A DNA stretch of 24,462 nt. Source: an uncultured Actinomyces sp. GTDB taxonomy: Bacteria > Actinomycetota > Actinomycetes > Actinomycetales > Actinomycetaceae. Within the stretch, counting starts at the first letter, position 1. Each line of letters begins with the position of its first letter. Below, in pieces: positions 1-8,337 of the stretch. Both the position numbers and the translations under genes were made by a program. The stretch spans positions 1-24,462 of the forward strand of contig CAJZFF010000001.1 of assembly GCA_915069725.1 (NCBI GenBank). Reading direction: 5' to 3'. Under the pieces are notes generated by a model. It did not search any database, was not told the DNA's origin, and worked only from the letters and a program-made list of their open reading frames with translations.

Positions 1-2100
1 CAGGTGGACGGCGAGCTTGAGCCGCTGGCGCTCGCCACCGGACAAGGTGGTCAGGGCCTGACCGAGGTGGAGGTAGCCGAGCCCTACATCCGTCAGTCGT
101 GACAGGATCCTGGTGGCCGCGGGGACACGAGCCTCGCCCTGAGAGAAGAAGGCCAGCGCCGCCTCGACGCTCATGTCCAGGACATCGGCGATGCTGCATC
201 CAGCGAGGCGATAGGCGAGCACCTCGTGTCTGAAACGGCGCCCTTCACAGGCCTGGCATTGGGACTCTACAGTCTCCATGAAGCCCAGCTGCGTCTCTAT
301 GATTCCCGTTCCGCCACACACCGGGCAGGCCCCGTCTGAGTTTGCCGAGAAATGCGCAGGTTTCGCACCCTTGTCCTTATTGCCTTTGGCAAAGGCCTTG
401 CGCACAGGGTCGAGCAGTCCGGTGTAGGTGGCGGCATTCGAACGCCTGGAGCCTTTGATCGGTGCCTGGTCGACCGTCACCACGCCGTCGATGGGGGAGA
501 GGTGGCCGTGGATGAGGCTCGACTTGCCGGATCCGGCGACTCCAGTGATGACGCTGAGAACTCCCAGGGGAATATCGACGTCGATGTCGCGAAGATTGTT
601 CGTGCTGGCACCGCGAATCTCGATTCTTCCCGTGGGGGAGCGGTGGCTGTTCTTGATCCGCACTCGGTCCACAAGGTGGCGTCCGGTAAGAGTGTCGGAG
701 CCGCGCAGCTGCTCGACCGTCCCCTCGAAACAGATCCGGCCTCCTCGGGTTCCTGCTCCCGGCCCCATGTCCACCACATGGTCGCCGATTGAGATGGTCT
801 CGGGTTTGTGCTCGATGACGAGCACGGTGTTTCCTTTGTCCCGTAGTGACAGCAGCAGCTCATTCATCTGGTGGAGGTCGTGCGGGTGCAGTCCGATACT
901 GGGCTCGTCGAAGACGTAGGTGACGTCGGTGAGGGCCGAGCCCAGATGGCGCACGAGCTTGGTGCGCTGGGCCTCGCCGCCCGAGAGGGTCGAGGCCGGA
1001 CGGTCCAGTGACAGATAGCCCAGTCCAATGCGTACAAAAGCCTCCAGCATGTGTTTCAGATTGTCCAGCAGGGGAGCGGCATCGGTCAGAATTCCCTGAA
1101 GGCGAGTGATCCACTGCACCAGATCCGAGATCTGCATGGCGCAGGCATCAGCAATGGATGTTCCGTCGATCAAACAGGTGCGGGCGGGCTCGGACAAACG
1201 GGTTCCATGGCACTGCGGGCAGGTTCCGAAGACGACGGCCCGTTCCACGAATGAGCGAATATGAGGCTGCAGTGCCTGTGGTTCCTTGGACAGGATCGAC
1301 CGTCGTATTCTCGGGACGAGTCCCTCGTAAGTCACATTGATGCCGCCGACCTTGATCTTCGTGGGCTCCTTGTAGAGCAGATCGTCTCGCTGCCGGGGCG
1401 TGAAGGCGGCTACCGGCACGTCTGGCGGGAAGAGACCGGAGTCAGTGAAGCTGCGCACCTGCCAGCCGCCGGCTGAGTATCCGGGGAAGGTGATCGCCCC
1501 GTCTTTCAGGGAGAGCGTCTCATCGAGCACCTGCGTCAGATCGATGTCTGAGACTTGCCCCATGCCTTCGCAGGCCGGGCACATCCCTCCTTGAACGGTG
1601 AATGTCTTGCGCTCGACGATCTTACGGTTGCCGCGCTGTGTGGTGAGTGCACCGCCACCGGTGACGGAAGGGACGTTGAAGGCAAAAGCCTGAGGTGAGC
1701 CGATGTGGGGCGCGCCGTGCGTCGAGTACAGGACTCTCAGCAGGGCTCCGACGTCGCTGACGGTACCGAGGGTTGAACGCGGGTTGGATCCCAGGCGCTC
1801 CTGGTCCACAGTGATCGCCGGCGTCAGCCCTTCCAGACGGTCGACGTCGGGACGCGCGCCGACGTCCATGAAGCCCTGAACGAAAGCCGGGTAGGTCTCA
1901 TTGACCAGACGGCGCGACTCGGCGGCGATCGTGGCGAAGACAAGCGAGCTCTTGCCTGAGCCCGACACGCCGGTGAAGACCGTCAGCCTGCGCTTGGGGA
2001 TGACGACGTCGACACTGCGCAAGTTGTTCGCACGAGCCCCGACGACACGGATCACGTCATGCGCATCGGCGGGGTTGTTTCCAGCAGTCCTTCCAGTCAC
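1..2100 (-). CDS. UvrA-like ABC ATPase (resistance-type UvrA paralog), 3' end cut by window
   Basis: The minus strand reads through 700 codons without a stop and leaves the window at its left edge. There are two ABC ATPase halves. The first has Walker A GVSGSGKS (about residues 44-51), signature LSGGEAQR (about 371) and Walker B VFDEP. The second has Walker A GVAGSGKS (about 521), a CPVC...CQAC zinc finger (about 595-625) and signature LSGGERQR (about 687); its Walker B lies outside the window. The two halves are spaced more closely than in canonical UvrA (about 950 aa), so the UvrB-interacting insertion seems absent. This matches the compact UvrA2/DrrC-like paralogs of about 750-800 aa, which are linked to drug tolerance rather than core excision repair. 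No uvrB or uvrC is nearby. The start is uncertain: GTG at 2100 or GTG at 2055, neither with a convincing ribosome site. The family call is firm; the resistance role is inferred. Confidence 0.9.
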   Translation of the reverse strand, partial: MTGRTAGNNPADAHDVIRVVGARANNLRSVDVVIPKRRLTVFTGVSGSGKSSLVFATIAAESRRLVNETYPAFVQGFMDVGARPDVDRLEGLTPAITVDQERLGSNPRSTLGTVSDVGALLRVLYSTHGAPHIGSPQAFAFNVPSVTGGGALTTQRGNRKIVERKTFTVQGGMCPACEGMGQVSDIDLTQVLDETLSLKDGAITFPGYSAGGWQVRSFTDSGLFPPDVPVAAFTPRQRDDLLYKEPTKIKVGGINVTYEGLVPRIRRSILSKEPQALQPHIRSFVERAVVFGTCPQCHGTRLSEPARTCLIDGTSIADACAMQISDLVQWITRLQGILTDAAPLLDNLKHMLEAFVRIGLGYLSLDRPASTLSGGEAQRTKLVRHLGSALTDVTYVFDEPSIGLHPHDLHQMNELLLSLRDKGNTVLVIEHKPETISIGDHVVDMGPGAGTRGGRICFEGTVEQLRGSDTLTGRHLVDRVRIKNSHRSPTGRIEIRGASTNNLRDIDVDIPLGVLSVITGVAGSGKSSLIHGHLSPIDGVVTVDQAPIKGSRRSNAATYTGLLDPVRKAFAKGNKDKGAKPAHFSANSDGACPVCGGTGIIETQLGFMETVESQCQACEGRRFRHEVLAYRLAGCSIADVLDMSVEAALAFFSQGEARVPAATRILSRLTDVGLGYLHLGQALTTLSGGERQRLKLAVHL

Positions 2101-2207
2101 ACACACAATTGTGCCGGACTGCCGGACGTCGCAGCCGACCGGATGTCCCAGACATGATGCCGCGCACGAGGTCTTCCTCAGAACCAAGCCCCACTCATCT
2201 AACACCG

Positions 2208-2221
2208 ATAATGCACATTAT
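2208..2221. promoter_or_regulatory. candidate operator: ATAATG-CA-CATTAT palindrome
   Basis: A perfect 6-bp inverted repeat with a 2-bp centre in an AT-rich patch of otherwise GC-rich DNA. It overlaps a -10-like hexamer on each strand: GATAAT on plus (2207-2212) and CATAAT on minus (forward ATTATG 2217-2222). A single bound repressor could therefore control both the exporter and the UvrA-like gene. No clear -35 box was found for either direction, and no regulator gene lies next to it, so function is inferred. Confidence 0.4.
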
Positions 2222-2258
2222 GTCATTCTCGCTGGAGCGACGCTCTCCCACGACACAC

Positions 2259-2306
2259 GGCAGGATCTGGGCGGCGTCCTGCCTGCTCGCTGCCCCTCAG
2301 GCGAGC
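2259..2306 (+). other. two tandem hairpins in the probable exporter leader
   Basis: The first hairpin is GGCAGGA (2259-2265) with TCCTGCC (2277-2283), 7 bp with an 11-nt loop. The second is GCTCGC (2285-2290) with GCGAGC (2301-2306), 6 bp with a 10-nt loop. They are separated by one base and lie about 100 nt upstream of the permease start. There is no U-tract. They could be an attenuator or simply GC-rich structure. Confidence 0.35.
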
Positions 2307-2404
2307 GCTGCCCCTGAACCCTCGACCTCGGGAACCTCACGCGGCATGTAGCCTTCACGGAGTGCGCCAGCCGGCCCGCTGCCGACTATCCCTCAGGGAG
2401 CCCC

Positions 2405-3517
2405 ATGTTCCTCGCGCTGCGCGAGATCCGCCACGAACCCGTGCGCTTCACGCTCATCATCTCCGTCATCACTTTGGTGGCCTACCTCACATTTTTCTTG
2501 GCCTCCTTGGCTGTGGGCCTCGCCCACCGTTACCGCGCCGGCATCGACGGCTGGAACACCGCCAGCGTCGCCGTCACGGACGCCTCCAACGAGAACCTCT
2601 CCGCCTCACGTCTGAGCGACAAGCAACTGAAAGCGGCCACGGACCTGGCCAAGGACAACGGAACCACAGCCTCTGCCCTGATGAGCACGGCCGCTGTTGC
2701 CCAGGCGCCAGACGTCAAGGACGAGGACGGCGAGGCGCTGCGTGAGGACGTCTTCGCCTTCGGAATCGATCTGGACGGACAGCTCAGTCCGCCTGTGGCC
2801 GACGGGCGGGCGATCTCCGCACCCGATAGCGAAGTCCTCGTCGACGACTCGCTGAAGGCCAAGGGACTCGCGGTTGGTGACGCGCTCCGACTGCTGGGCT
2901 CTGACCACGACTGGACCATCGTCGGGTTCACCCATGACACCACCTTCCAGGCGGCTCCCGTGGTGACCATGGACAGCCGGGCCTTGCGCCAGCACGGCCC
3001 CACCAGCCTGTCCCCAGCCATCTCCGCCGTCGTCTTCACCTCCGACCTGACCACCGACAGCAAGGCCACGCAGTCCGCCAAGGACGCGGGACTGACGATC
3101 CTCACCACCGAGGAGCTCATTCGCACGCTCCCCGGCTACTCGGCCCAAGTCCTCACCTTCAGCCTCATGATCGGCTCACTCATCATCATCGCCTCCACGG
3201 TTCTGGGCATCTTCATCTACGTGCTGACGCTGCAGAAGAGACCGGTCCTGGGCATCCTCAAAGCCCGCGGCGTCCCCACCGGCTACCTCATCCGCTCCGG
3301 ATGTGCCCAGACCCTCGTGCTGTCGGTTGCCGGCATCGGCATCGGCCTGCTTCTGACGATAGTGACGTCCCTGGTCCTCCCCCGCGCCGTACCCTTCAGG
3401 ATTTCCGCTCCCCTGGACCTGCTCATCGTCACGGCCTTCATCGTCGTCTCTGTCATTGGAGGCTTCATCTCCGTCCGGGTCATCTCCCGCATCGATCCCG
3501 TGGAGGCCATCTCATGA
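2405..3517 (+). CDS. ABC exporter permease, FtsX domain, HrtB/DevC-like
   Basis: A 370-residue membrane protein. The N-terminus (MFLALREIRHEP) and a first transmembrane helix at about 18-40 are followed by a large extracytoplasmic domain (about 45-245). Three C-terminal helices (about 248-275, 295-320, 338-360) carry an FtsX fold. This layout is that of MacB/HrtB-type permeases, which extrude a substrate without a complete transport tunnel. The N-terminal motif is closest, from memory, to HrtB-like heme exporters. The permease-then-ATPase order also fits hrtBA operons. The start ATG has AGGGAG four bases upstream. The stop overlaps the ATPase start by four bases, so the two are translationally coupled. 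The substrate is not proven: heme, a peptide or an antibiotic are all possible. Confidence 0.85.
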   Translation: MFLALREIRHEPVRFTLIISVITLVAYLTFFLASLAVGLAHRYRAGIDGWNTASVAVTDASNENLSASRLSDKQLKAATDLAKDNGTTASALMSTAAVAQAPDVKDEDGEALREDVFAFGIDLDGQLSPPVADGRAISAPDSEVLVDDSLKAKGLAVGDALRLLGSDHDWTIVGFTHDTTFQAAPVVTMDSRALRQHGPTSLSPAISAVVFTSDLTTDSKATQSAKDAGLTILTTEELIRTLPGYSAQVLTFSLMIGSLIIIASTVLGIFIYVLTLQKRPVLGILKARGVPTGYLIRSGCAQTLVLSVAGIGIGLLLTIVTSLVLPRAVPFRISAPLDLLIVTAFIVVSVIGGFISVRVISRIDPVEAIS

Positions 3518-4266
3518 CCGCATCAACAACAGCAAGTGGAGCGGCAGCCCCCGCCGTCATGTCACTGGAGTCGGTGACCCGCGACTACCGTCAGGGTGAT
3601 GAGACCGTTCACGCCCTGCGCAGCACGGACCTCACGCTGCGCGCTGGCGAGCTGGTGGGGATCCTGGGCCCCTCAGGCTCCGGGAAGTCCACGCTCCTGA
3701 CCATCATGGGCGGCCTGCGCACTCCCTCGAGTGGCACCGTGACGATCTCCGGTCAGCCCTTCTCCAGCCTGCCGGAGAAGCAGCGCGCCAGGCTCCGACT
3801 TCGGCGCATCGGCTTCGTCCTCCAGGCCTCGGGGCTGGTTCCCTTCCTGAGGCTCAACGACCAGTTCAGCCTGCACGACCGAGCGGCACGAACGCAGGGC
3901 GACACTGACAGACGGGACCATCTGCTGGACTCGCTCGGCATCACGAAGCGCGCCCACGCCTACCCCTCCGAGCTGTCCGGGGGCGAGCGTCAGCGCGCTG
4001 CCATCGCGGTGGCGCTCTACCACGACCCGGACATCATCCTGGCCGATGAGCCCACCGCCTCCCTGGACACCCGACGAGCTCAGGACGTGGCTCATCTGCT
4101 TGCGGACCAGACCCACGAGTTGGGCAAGGCCACGGTGATGGTCACTCATGACGAGCGGCTGCTTCCCGTATGCGACCGGGTGCTGGCGATGCACGACGGT
4201 GTTCTGACCGAACAGGACGCACCCAAGGACAGCGAGAAACACAGCGGTGAACGTGATGACCGCTGA
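3514..4266 (+). CDS. ABC exporter ATPase, HrtA/LolD/MacB-type
   Basis: A 250-residue nucleotide-binding subunit partnering the preceding permease. Visible motifs are Walker A GPSGSGKS (about 50-57), Q-loop VLQASG, signature LSGGERQR, Walker B IILADEP followed by TASLD, and switch histidine in VMVTHDE. The ATG at 3514 overlaps the permease stop as ATGA and is preceded by GGAGG at 3502-3506. The open frame extends upstream of this, but that part is a shadow of the permease gene. A short highly charged tail follows the core. The MacB-subfamily assignment comes from the signature region and the FtsX partner. A weak 5-bp hairpin (ACCGC/GCGGT, 4259-4274) straddles the stop codon and could end the operon. 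Confidence 0.88.
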   Translation: MTASTTASGAAAPAVMSLESVTRDYRQGDETVHALRSTDLTLRAGELVGILGPSGSGKSTLLTIMGGLRTPSSGTVTISGQPFSSLPEKQRARLRLRRIGFVLQASGLVPFLRLNDQFSLHDRAARTQGDTDRRDHLLDSLGITKRAHAYPSELSGGERQRAAIAVALYHDPDIILADEPTASLDTRRAQDVAHLLADQTHELGKATVMVTHDERLLPVCDRVLAMHDGVLTEQDAPKDSEKHSGERDDR

Positions 4267-4296
4267 GCTGCGGTGGCTCCTCCCGGTATGGAGAAC

Positions 4297-4302
4297 TACA
4301 GT
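4297..4302 (+). promoter_or_regulatory. putative -10 box (TACAGT) of the SGNH hydrolase gene
   Basis: TACAGT lies eight bases before the GTG start at 4311, and no good Shine-Dalgarno sequence is present at normal spacing. This would give a leaderless or nearly leaderless mRNA. The -35 region is weak, so read-through from the exporter operon is an alternative. Confidence 0.35.
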
Positions 4303-4310
4303 CAGAAGCC

Positions 4311-4934
4311 GTGTCCACGATCCCGCACTCCGACCACTTCCCCACTGCTGTCTTCCTCGGTGACTCCATCACCACCGGTTGGCGAGCCCTGAGCCATCCT
4401 CGCAATCGCTGGACCTCGCTCGTGTGTGAGCATCAGCGGTGGCGGGAGGTGAACCTGGCGGCGGACGGCCTGGGCTTCTTCGCACGACGCGGGGGCCACC
4501 TGCCCGGCGGGCAGCGCTCACCGTCATGCCGTGACACCACCTGGCTGGAAGCGGTTCTGCGTTGCGAGCCCGACATCGTCACGATCAGCCTGGGCCTGAA
4601 CGACGCCGCCTTCCTCCCCTCTCAGCGTGAGCTGGTCGAGCAGGCGATCGACCATGACCTCAACTTCATCTCCACGCGCCTGCGGGGCGCGCCGGTCATC
4701 ATCGCCCCCTACTTCCCCTCCCTGGAGGTCGGTCCACGCTTCCAGGCCATCCGCCGTCTCGTGCACGAGACGGCCACGTCCCTGGGTCTGACCTCGACCG
4801 ACGCCTTGAGCACGGCCATCAACGGCGACGAGGACCGGCTGGCCATCGACCACATCCACCCCGACGACGCCGGACACGCCCGGATGGCCCGCGCCATGAT
4901 CTCCTTCTACGCCGAGATCCTGCCCAGCGCGTAA
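4311..4934 (+). CDS. SGNH/GDSL-family hydrolase, cytosolic
   Basis: A 207-residue protein with the SGNH hydrolase blocks in order: FLGDSIT near residue 17 (nucleophile Ser in GDS), a Gly in the LAADGLG segment (block II), GLNDAAF (block III GxND) and DHIHPDDAGH near the C-terminus (block V DxxH catalytic dyad). There is no signal peptide or membrane segment, so it should act in the cytosol as an esterase, deacetylase or lipase-like enzyme on an unknown substrate. The start is GTG. It lies 44 bp after the exporter ATPase in the same direction, so it may be cotranscribed or use its own TACAGT box. The family call is firm; the substrate is unknown. Confidence 0.85.
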   Translation: MSTIPHSDHFPTAVFLGDSITTGWRALSHPRNRWTSLVCEHQRWREVNLAADGLGFFARRGGHLPGGQRSPSCRDTTWLEAVLRCEPDIVTISLGLNDAAFLPSQRELVEQAIDHDLNFISTRLRGAPVIIAPYFPSLEVGPRFQAIRRLVHETATSLGLTSTDALSTAINGDEDRLAIDHIHPDDAGHARMARAMISFYAEILPSA

Positions 4935-4956
4935 CACTTCCACCCACGTTTACGCA

Positions 4957-4992
4957 GGTCAGTTGGGTAATGACCCCCTCGAGGCATATGCT
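4957..4992 (+). promoter_or_regulatory. putative scrR promoter with overlapping palindrome
   Basis: -35 TTGGGT (4963-4968), an 18-bp spacer and -10 TATGCT (4987-4992). An imperfect 19-bp palindrome, GGTCAGT-TGGGT-AATGACC (4957-4975, 6 of 7 arm positions paired), covers the -35 box, as expected for autorepression by a LacI-family protein. The -10 box lies over the more distal possible TTG start at 4992, which favours the GTG at 5046 as the real start. Confidence 0.45.
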
Positions 4993-5045
4993 TGACGGCA
5001 GATCGCACTCACCGTGACCGACTGAAGGAGCTCGAGGACCCACTC

Positions 5046-6077
5046 GTGGAGTCACACCGCGAACCCACACTGGCCGATGTCGCCCAGGCTGCAGGCGTCT
5101 CGCTGACGACAGTCAGCCGCGTACTCAACAACCGCGGCTACCTCTCCCAAGAGACACGGGAGCGGGTGGCTGAGGCGATCGCTCAGCTCAACTACCGCCC
5201 CAATCAGATTGCCCGCGCGCTGCACGGCAAGTCGACGCATTCGATCGGCCTGATCGTCCCCACCGTGGCTTTGCCCTTCTTCGGCGAGCTGACCGAGCAT
5301 GTCGAGGACTTTCTCGCGGAGCGCGGCTACCGGACCTTCGTCTGCAACTCCATGGGCAAGGCGGATCGGGAGCGCGAGTACCTCGACCTGCTCGTCTCCC
5401 ACCGGGTCGATGGCATCATCTCCAGCGCCCACAATGATGGTCTGGCCGACTACAGCTCGATCCACCTGCCCCTGGTCAGTGTGGATCGGGACCTCTCCCC
5501 CATCGTCCCCAATGTCCGCTGCGACAACGAGGCCGGCGGCCGGCTTGCCGCCGAGCACCTGCTCAAGCGGGGGGCGCGCCGTCCGGCCCTGCTGACGTCT
5601 CGCACTGGAATCCACAACCTGCGGGAGAAGGGGTACCGCCAGGTGCTCCAGCAGGCAGGTATCGACCCGGTGGTCCTGACCGTCGACTTCAACACCCCCA
5701 ATAGTGAGCGCCCCCGTCTCATCCGCGAACGGCTCGACCTCGTGGTCGACGACGTCGACGCGGTCTTCGCCACTGACGATCTGGCTGCCGCGCAAGTGAT
5801 GGAGTGGGCGGCCCAGCGCGATCTGAGGATTCCGGACGACTTCAAGGTGATCGGCTTCGACGGAACGGTCGCCATGCAGCACGCCCTGCCGGCGCTGACC
5901 ACGATCCAGCAACCCATCGCCAAGCTGGCACGAGCAGCGGTCGACCTGCTCCTGAAGCGGATCGACTCGACCACCGCTGTCTCCGCGCAGAGCACGCAGT
6001 CGGGCGGTCCCGGGACGGAGGACCTGCAGGCCCCCTCCCCCATGCCGGTGAAGCTGCTGCCCGGCCGTACCGCCTAG
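5046..6077 (+). CDS. scrR: LacI-family transcriptional regulator of sucrose genes
   Basis: About 343 residues. The N-terminal helix-turn-helix and hinge are intact: LADVAQAAGVSLTTVSRVLN, then YRPNQIARAL. A periplasmic-binding-protein-like effector domain follows (IGLIVPT..., FGELTEHVEDFLAERGY, HRVDGIISS, FATDDLAAAQVMEWA, IPDDFKVIGFDG). The C-terminus has an extra Ser/Gln/Pro-rich tail of about 30 residues not typical of the family. I chose GTG 5046 because GAGGA lies nine bases upstream and the predicted promoter covers the alternative TTG at 4992. It converges on scrA and scrB, so a sucrose or fructose-phosphate-responsive repressor is the likely role. The gene name is by context; LacI membership is certain. 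Confidence 0.85.
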   Translation: MESHREPTLADVAQAAGVSLTTVSRVLNNRGYLSQETRERVAEAIAQLNYRPNQIARALHGKSTHSIGLIVPTVALPFFGELTEHVEDFLAERGYRTFVCNSMGKADREREYLDLLVSHRVDGIISSAHNDGLADYSSIHLPLVSVDRDLSPIVPNVRCDNEAGGRLAAEHLLKRGARRPALLTSRTGIHNLREKGYRQVLQQAGIDPVVLTVDFNTPNSERPRLIRERLDLVVDDVDAVFATDDLAAAQVMEWAAQRDLRIPDDFKVIGFDGTVAMQHALPALTTIQQPIAKLARAAVDLLLKRIDSTTAVSAQSTQSGGPGTEDLQAPSPMPVKLLPGRTA

Positions 6078-6089
6078 TGATCCGTTGAC

Positions 6090-6134
6090 GATGCTCGTTG
6101 TCCCCTACCTGGGTGGTCGGGGCCCACGAGCATC
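6090..6134. terminator. bidirectional hairpin terminator between scrR and scrA
   Basis: GATGCTCG (6090-6097) pairs perfectly with CGAGCATC (6127-6134). The stem continues inward with mismatches through CCCC/GGGG to an ACC/GGT tip. It lies exactly between two convergent genes. Smaller inverted repeats follow it: TCCGT/ACGGA (6133-6145) and GATCC/GGATC (6147-6162, reaching the scrA stop). There is no U-tract, which is common in high-GC actinobacteria. Confidence 0.7.
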
Positions 6135-6160
6135 CGTATCACGGACGATCCTTGACCGGA

Positions 6161-8218
6161 TCAGGCCTTGGCCTGCGCGGCGTCAGCCTGAGCATCCGTC
6201 TTGTCGGCACCGGAGTCGTCGTCCTTGCGCACGACGTCGAAGAGCGCATCGCCCCGGTGAATCGTTCCAGCACCGTGCTCCTCGATTCCTTCGTAGCCCT
6301 GGGCGTTGGAGACGACGATCGGGGTGACGGTCTGGTATCCGGCGGCTCCGACGGCGGCCCAGTCGACGTCCACCAGCGGCATACCTCGCAGAACCTTGTC
6401 GCCTGCCTTGACCTTGGGGCTGAAGTGCTTGCCCTCGAGCTGGACGGTGTCCATGCCGACGTGGATGAGCAGCTCGACTCCGCTGGCGGATCGCAGACCG
6501 TAGGCGTGACCGGTCGGGAAGGCCACGAGGACCTCACCGTCGACCGGAGAGACGACCGGCCCCTCCGCGGGTGCGATGGCCATGCCCGGACCGAGCATGC
6601 CCGAGGCGAAGGTCTGGTCCTCCACCTCAGACAAGGAGATCGCACGTCCCTGGATCGGAGCGGTGACGGAGAAGTCCTCGGCGGCCTCAGCGGGCAACTC
6701 GACGGTCTCGGCGTGCTCAGCCATGGCCTCGGCCTCCAGGGCGGCCTCATCGACGTCGACGTCATCGCCGGCCAGGGAGGCCTTACCGCGGGTTGAGGCG
6801 TAGGCGTAGGCGGCGGCGAAGGCGATGATGATGGTGAACACCTCCACGGCGAGGTACTTGGGGATGTCGGTTGTCCGCATCGACACGAAGCCCACCATTC
6901 CCGCAGCCCCCAGGGAGTGCGTGCGCAGGTCGAGCAGGGACACCAGGATGCCTCCGATACCGGCTGCCCCCATTCCGATGAAGAAGGGCCAGCGCAGTCG
7001 AAGATTGACACCGAAGATGGCGGGCTCGGTGATACCGAAGAGCGCGGAGACACCACCAGCTCCTGCAAGCCCCTTCATCTTGGCGTCACGGGTCTTGAGG
7101 AACACGGCCAGGGCTACGGCACCCTGAGCGACATTCGCCATGGAGGCGATCGGGAAGATGAAGGACCCACCGGTACTGGCCTTGTCAGCGATGAGCGGCA
7201 GCTCTACCGCGGGGAAGGACTGGTGAAGACCGGTGACCACGATCGGGGAGTAGACGATGCCGAAGAGGAAGCCACCCACGGGGCCTGCCGTGTTGTACAG
7301 CCAGTCCAGACCGTCCGTGATCCAGATCGACAGCTCACGGGTGAGCGGTCCGACGACGATGAAGGTGAGGAACCCGGTCACCAGCATGGTGAACAGCGGT
7401 GTCAGCAGGAAGTCAGCGGTTCCAGATAACCGCTTGTGAAGCCACTTCTCCACCACGGACAGGATCCACGCCACGCACAGCACTGGGATGACCATGGCCT
7501 GGTAGCCGATCTTGGCTACTTCCAGACCGAACAGGGACCAGGTCGACGACTCCCCCGTGTACTCCCAGAACTTCGCCGCCGCCTCCGGGTCGGACATGCT
7601 GTAGGCGGACAACAACGATGTTGAGACCATGGCCGCGCCCATAGCGGCACCGAGATAGACGTTGCCACCGAAGCGCTTGGTCGCCGAGTAGCCCACGAGT
7701 ACCGGCAGGAAGGCGAAGGCCGACGCCGAGATCATGTTGATGAGGGCTGCGTAGTCCTTGAGCCAGCCCCAGCGCTCCGTCAACGCCTGGTCACCGAAGA
7801 GCCCCTGGGCGGTCAGGACATTGTTGAGGGCCATCATGAGACCGCCGGCAATAAGGGCGGGAAGAATCGGAACGAAGATGTCCGCGATGGTCTTGATGAA
7901 GCGGGAGAGCGGGTTGCCGCCCTTGGCGGCCTGCTCCTTGGCCTCGTCCTTGGAGACCTCCTTGACCCCTCCGGTTCGGATCATCTCGGAGAAGACGAGG
8001 TCGACGTCTCCGGGGCCAACGATGATCTGGAACATGCCGCCCGCGATGAAGGTGCCCTTGAGGTCGGGATCCTTGTCGAGAGCCTTCTGGTCGACCTTGT
8101 CCATGTCATTGAGGACAAGACGCAGACGCGTTGCACAGTGCGCTGCTGCGTTGATGTTGTCGGCGCCACCGACGTATGTCAGGACGTCCTTCGCCACGCG
8201 GGCATGATCCATTGCCAC
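6161..8218 (-). CDS. scrA: sucrose-specific PTS enzyme II, EIIBCA
   Basis: About 685 residues in B-C-A order. EIIB (1-85) has the phosphocysteine in AAHCATRLRLVL (Cys28). EIIC (about 110-475) has DIFVPILPALIAGGLMMALN and many membrane helices. An acidic Ala/Glu-rich linker leads to a glucose-type EIIA (about 545-665) with SPVDGEVL and the phosphohistidine in IHVGMDTV (about His586). The N-terminal 150 residues closely resemble streptococcal ScrA, including VDQKALDK, GPGDV and LKEVS, so sucrose is the likely sugar; sucrose would enter as sucrose-6-phosphate. GTG 8218 is chosen over ATG 8212 because AAAGGA sits about nine bases upstream; the difference is two residues. The C-terminal tail is Ala/Asp-rich. 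It is downstream of scrB in the same direction, with a 226-bp gap carrying its own promoter. Confidence 0.93.
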   Translation of the reverse strand: MAMDHARVAKDVLTYVGGADNINAAAHCATRLRLVLNDMDKVDQKALDKDPDLKGTFIAGGMFQIIVGPGDVDLVFSEMIRTGGVKEVSKDEAKEQAAKGGNPLSRFIKTIADIFVPILPALIAGGLMMALNNVLTAQGLFGDQALTERWGWLKDYAALINMISASAFAFLPVLVGYSATKRFGGNVYLGAAMGAAMVSTSLLSAYSMSDPEAAAKFWEYTGESSTWSLFGLEVAKIGYQAMVIPVLCVAWILSVVEKWLHKRLSGTADFLLTPLFTMLVTGFLTFIVVGPLTRELSIWITDGLDWLYNTAGPVGGFLFGIVYSPIVVTGLHQSFPAVELPLIADKASTGGSFIFPIASMANVAQGAVALAVFLKTRDAKMKGLAGAGGVSALFGITEPAIFGVNLRLRWPFFIGMGAAGIGGILVSLLDLRTHSLGAAGMVGFVSMRTTDIPKYLAVEVFTIIIAFAAAYAYASTRGKASLAGDDVDVDEAALEAEAMAEHAETVELPAEAAEDFSVTAPIQGRAISLSEVEDQTFASGMLGPGMAIAPAEGPVVSPVDGEVLVAFPTGHAYGLRSASGVELLIHVGMDTVQLEGKHFSPKVKAGDKVLRGMPLVDVDWAAVGAAGYQTVTPIVVSNAQGYEGIEEHGAGTIHRGDALFDVVRKDDDSGADKTDAQADAAQAKA

Positions 8219-8313
8219 CCGGGGGTTTCCTTTCTCGTGATGGGACCGCAACACCTGGGAGGGCGGGGAAACCCAACGGTCGGGATCATCGCTGACTCCC
8301 TGCAGCCACACCT

Positions 8314-8337
8314 ATGTCAATCGATCGTCACATTACA
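8314..8337 (-). promoter_or_regulatory. putative scrA -10 box and operator
   Basis: On the minus strand a -10-like TGTAAT (forward ATTACA 8332-8337) is followed at once by an imperfect palindrome, forward ATGTCA-ATCGATCG-TCACAT (8314-8333), with 5 of 6 arm positions symmetric. The palindrome would cover the transcription start, a good place for a repressor. No strong -35 box was found. The rest of the 8219-8444 gap holds AAAGGA (ribosome site), a roughly 100-nt leader and a weak GGAGC/GCTCC hairpin (8404-8418) downstream of scrB. Confidence 0.45.

Larger units (their letters stand above)
2101..2404. other. divergent intergenic region between the UvrA-like gene and the ABC exporter
   Basis: This 304-bp gap separates divergent genes and should hold both promoters. 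It contains a palindrome (2208-2221) and two successive small hairpins (2259-2283 and 2285-2306), described separately. A 46-codon ATG frame (2211-2351) is discussed under rejected items. AGGGAG at 2395-2400 is the likely ribosome site for the permease ATG at 2405. No RNA gene was recognised. Confidence 0.6.

Noticed and set aside
1..2100. Possible pseudogene or frameshifted UvrA-like gene
   Set aside because: Reading the minus strand codon by codon gives 700 uninterrupted codons with both ATPase halves in one frame; only the window edge truncates it.
2109..2351. Small plus-strand protein-coding gene in the gap before the ABC permease
   Set aside because: No ribosome site, and the composition is like random GC-rich sequence with at most a poor signal-like segment. 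Kept only as a speculative leader peptide.
5052..5912. 286-codon minus-strand open frame
   Set aside because: Antisense to the LacI-family gene; low-complexity shadow.
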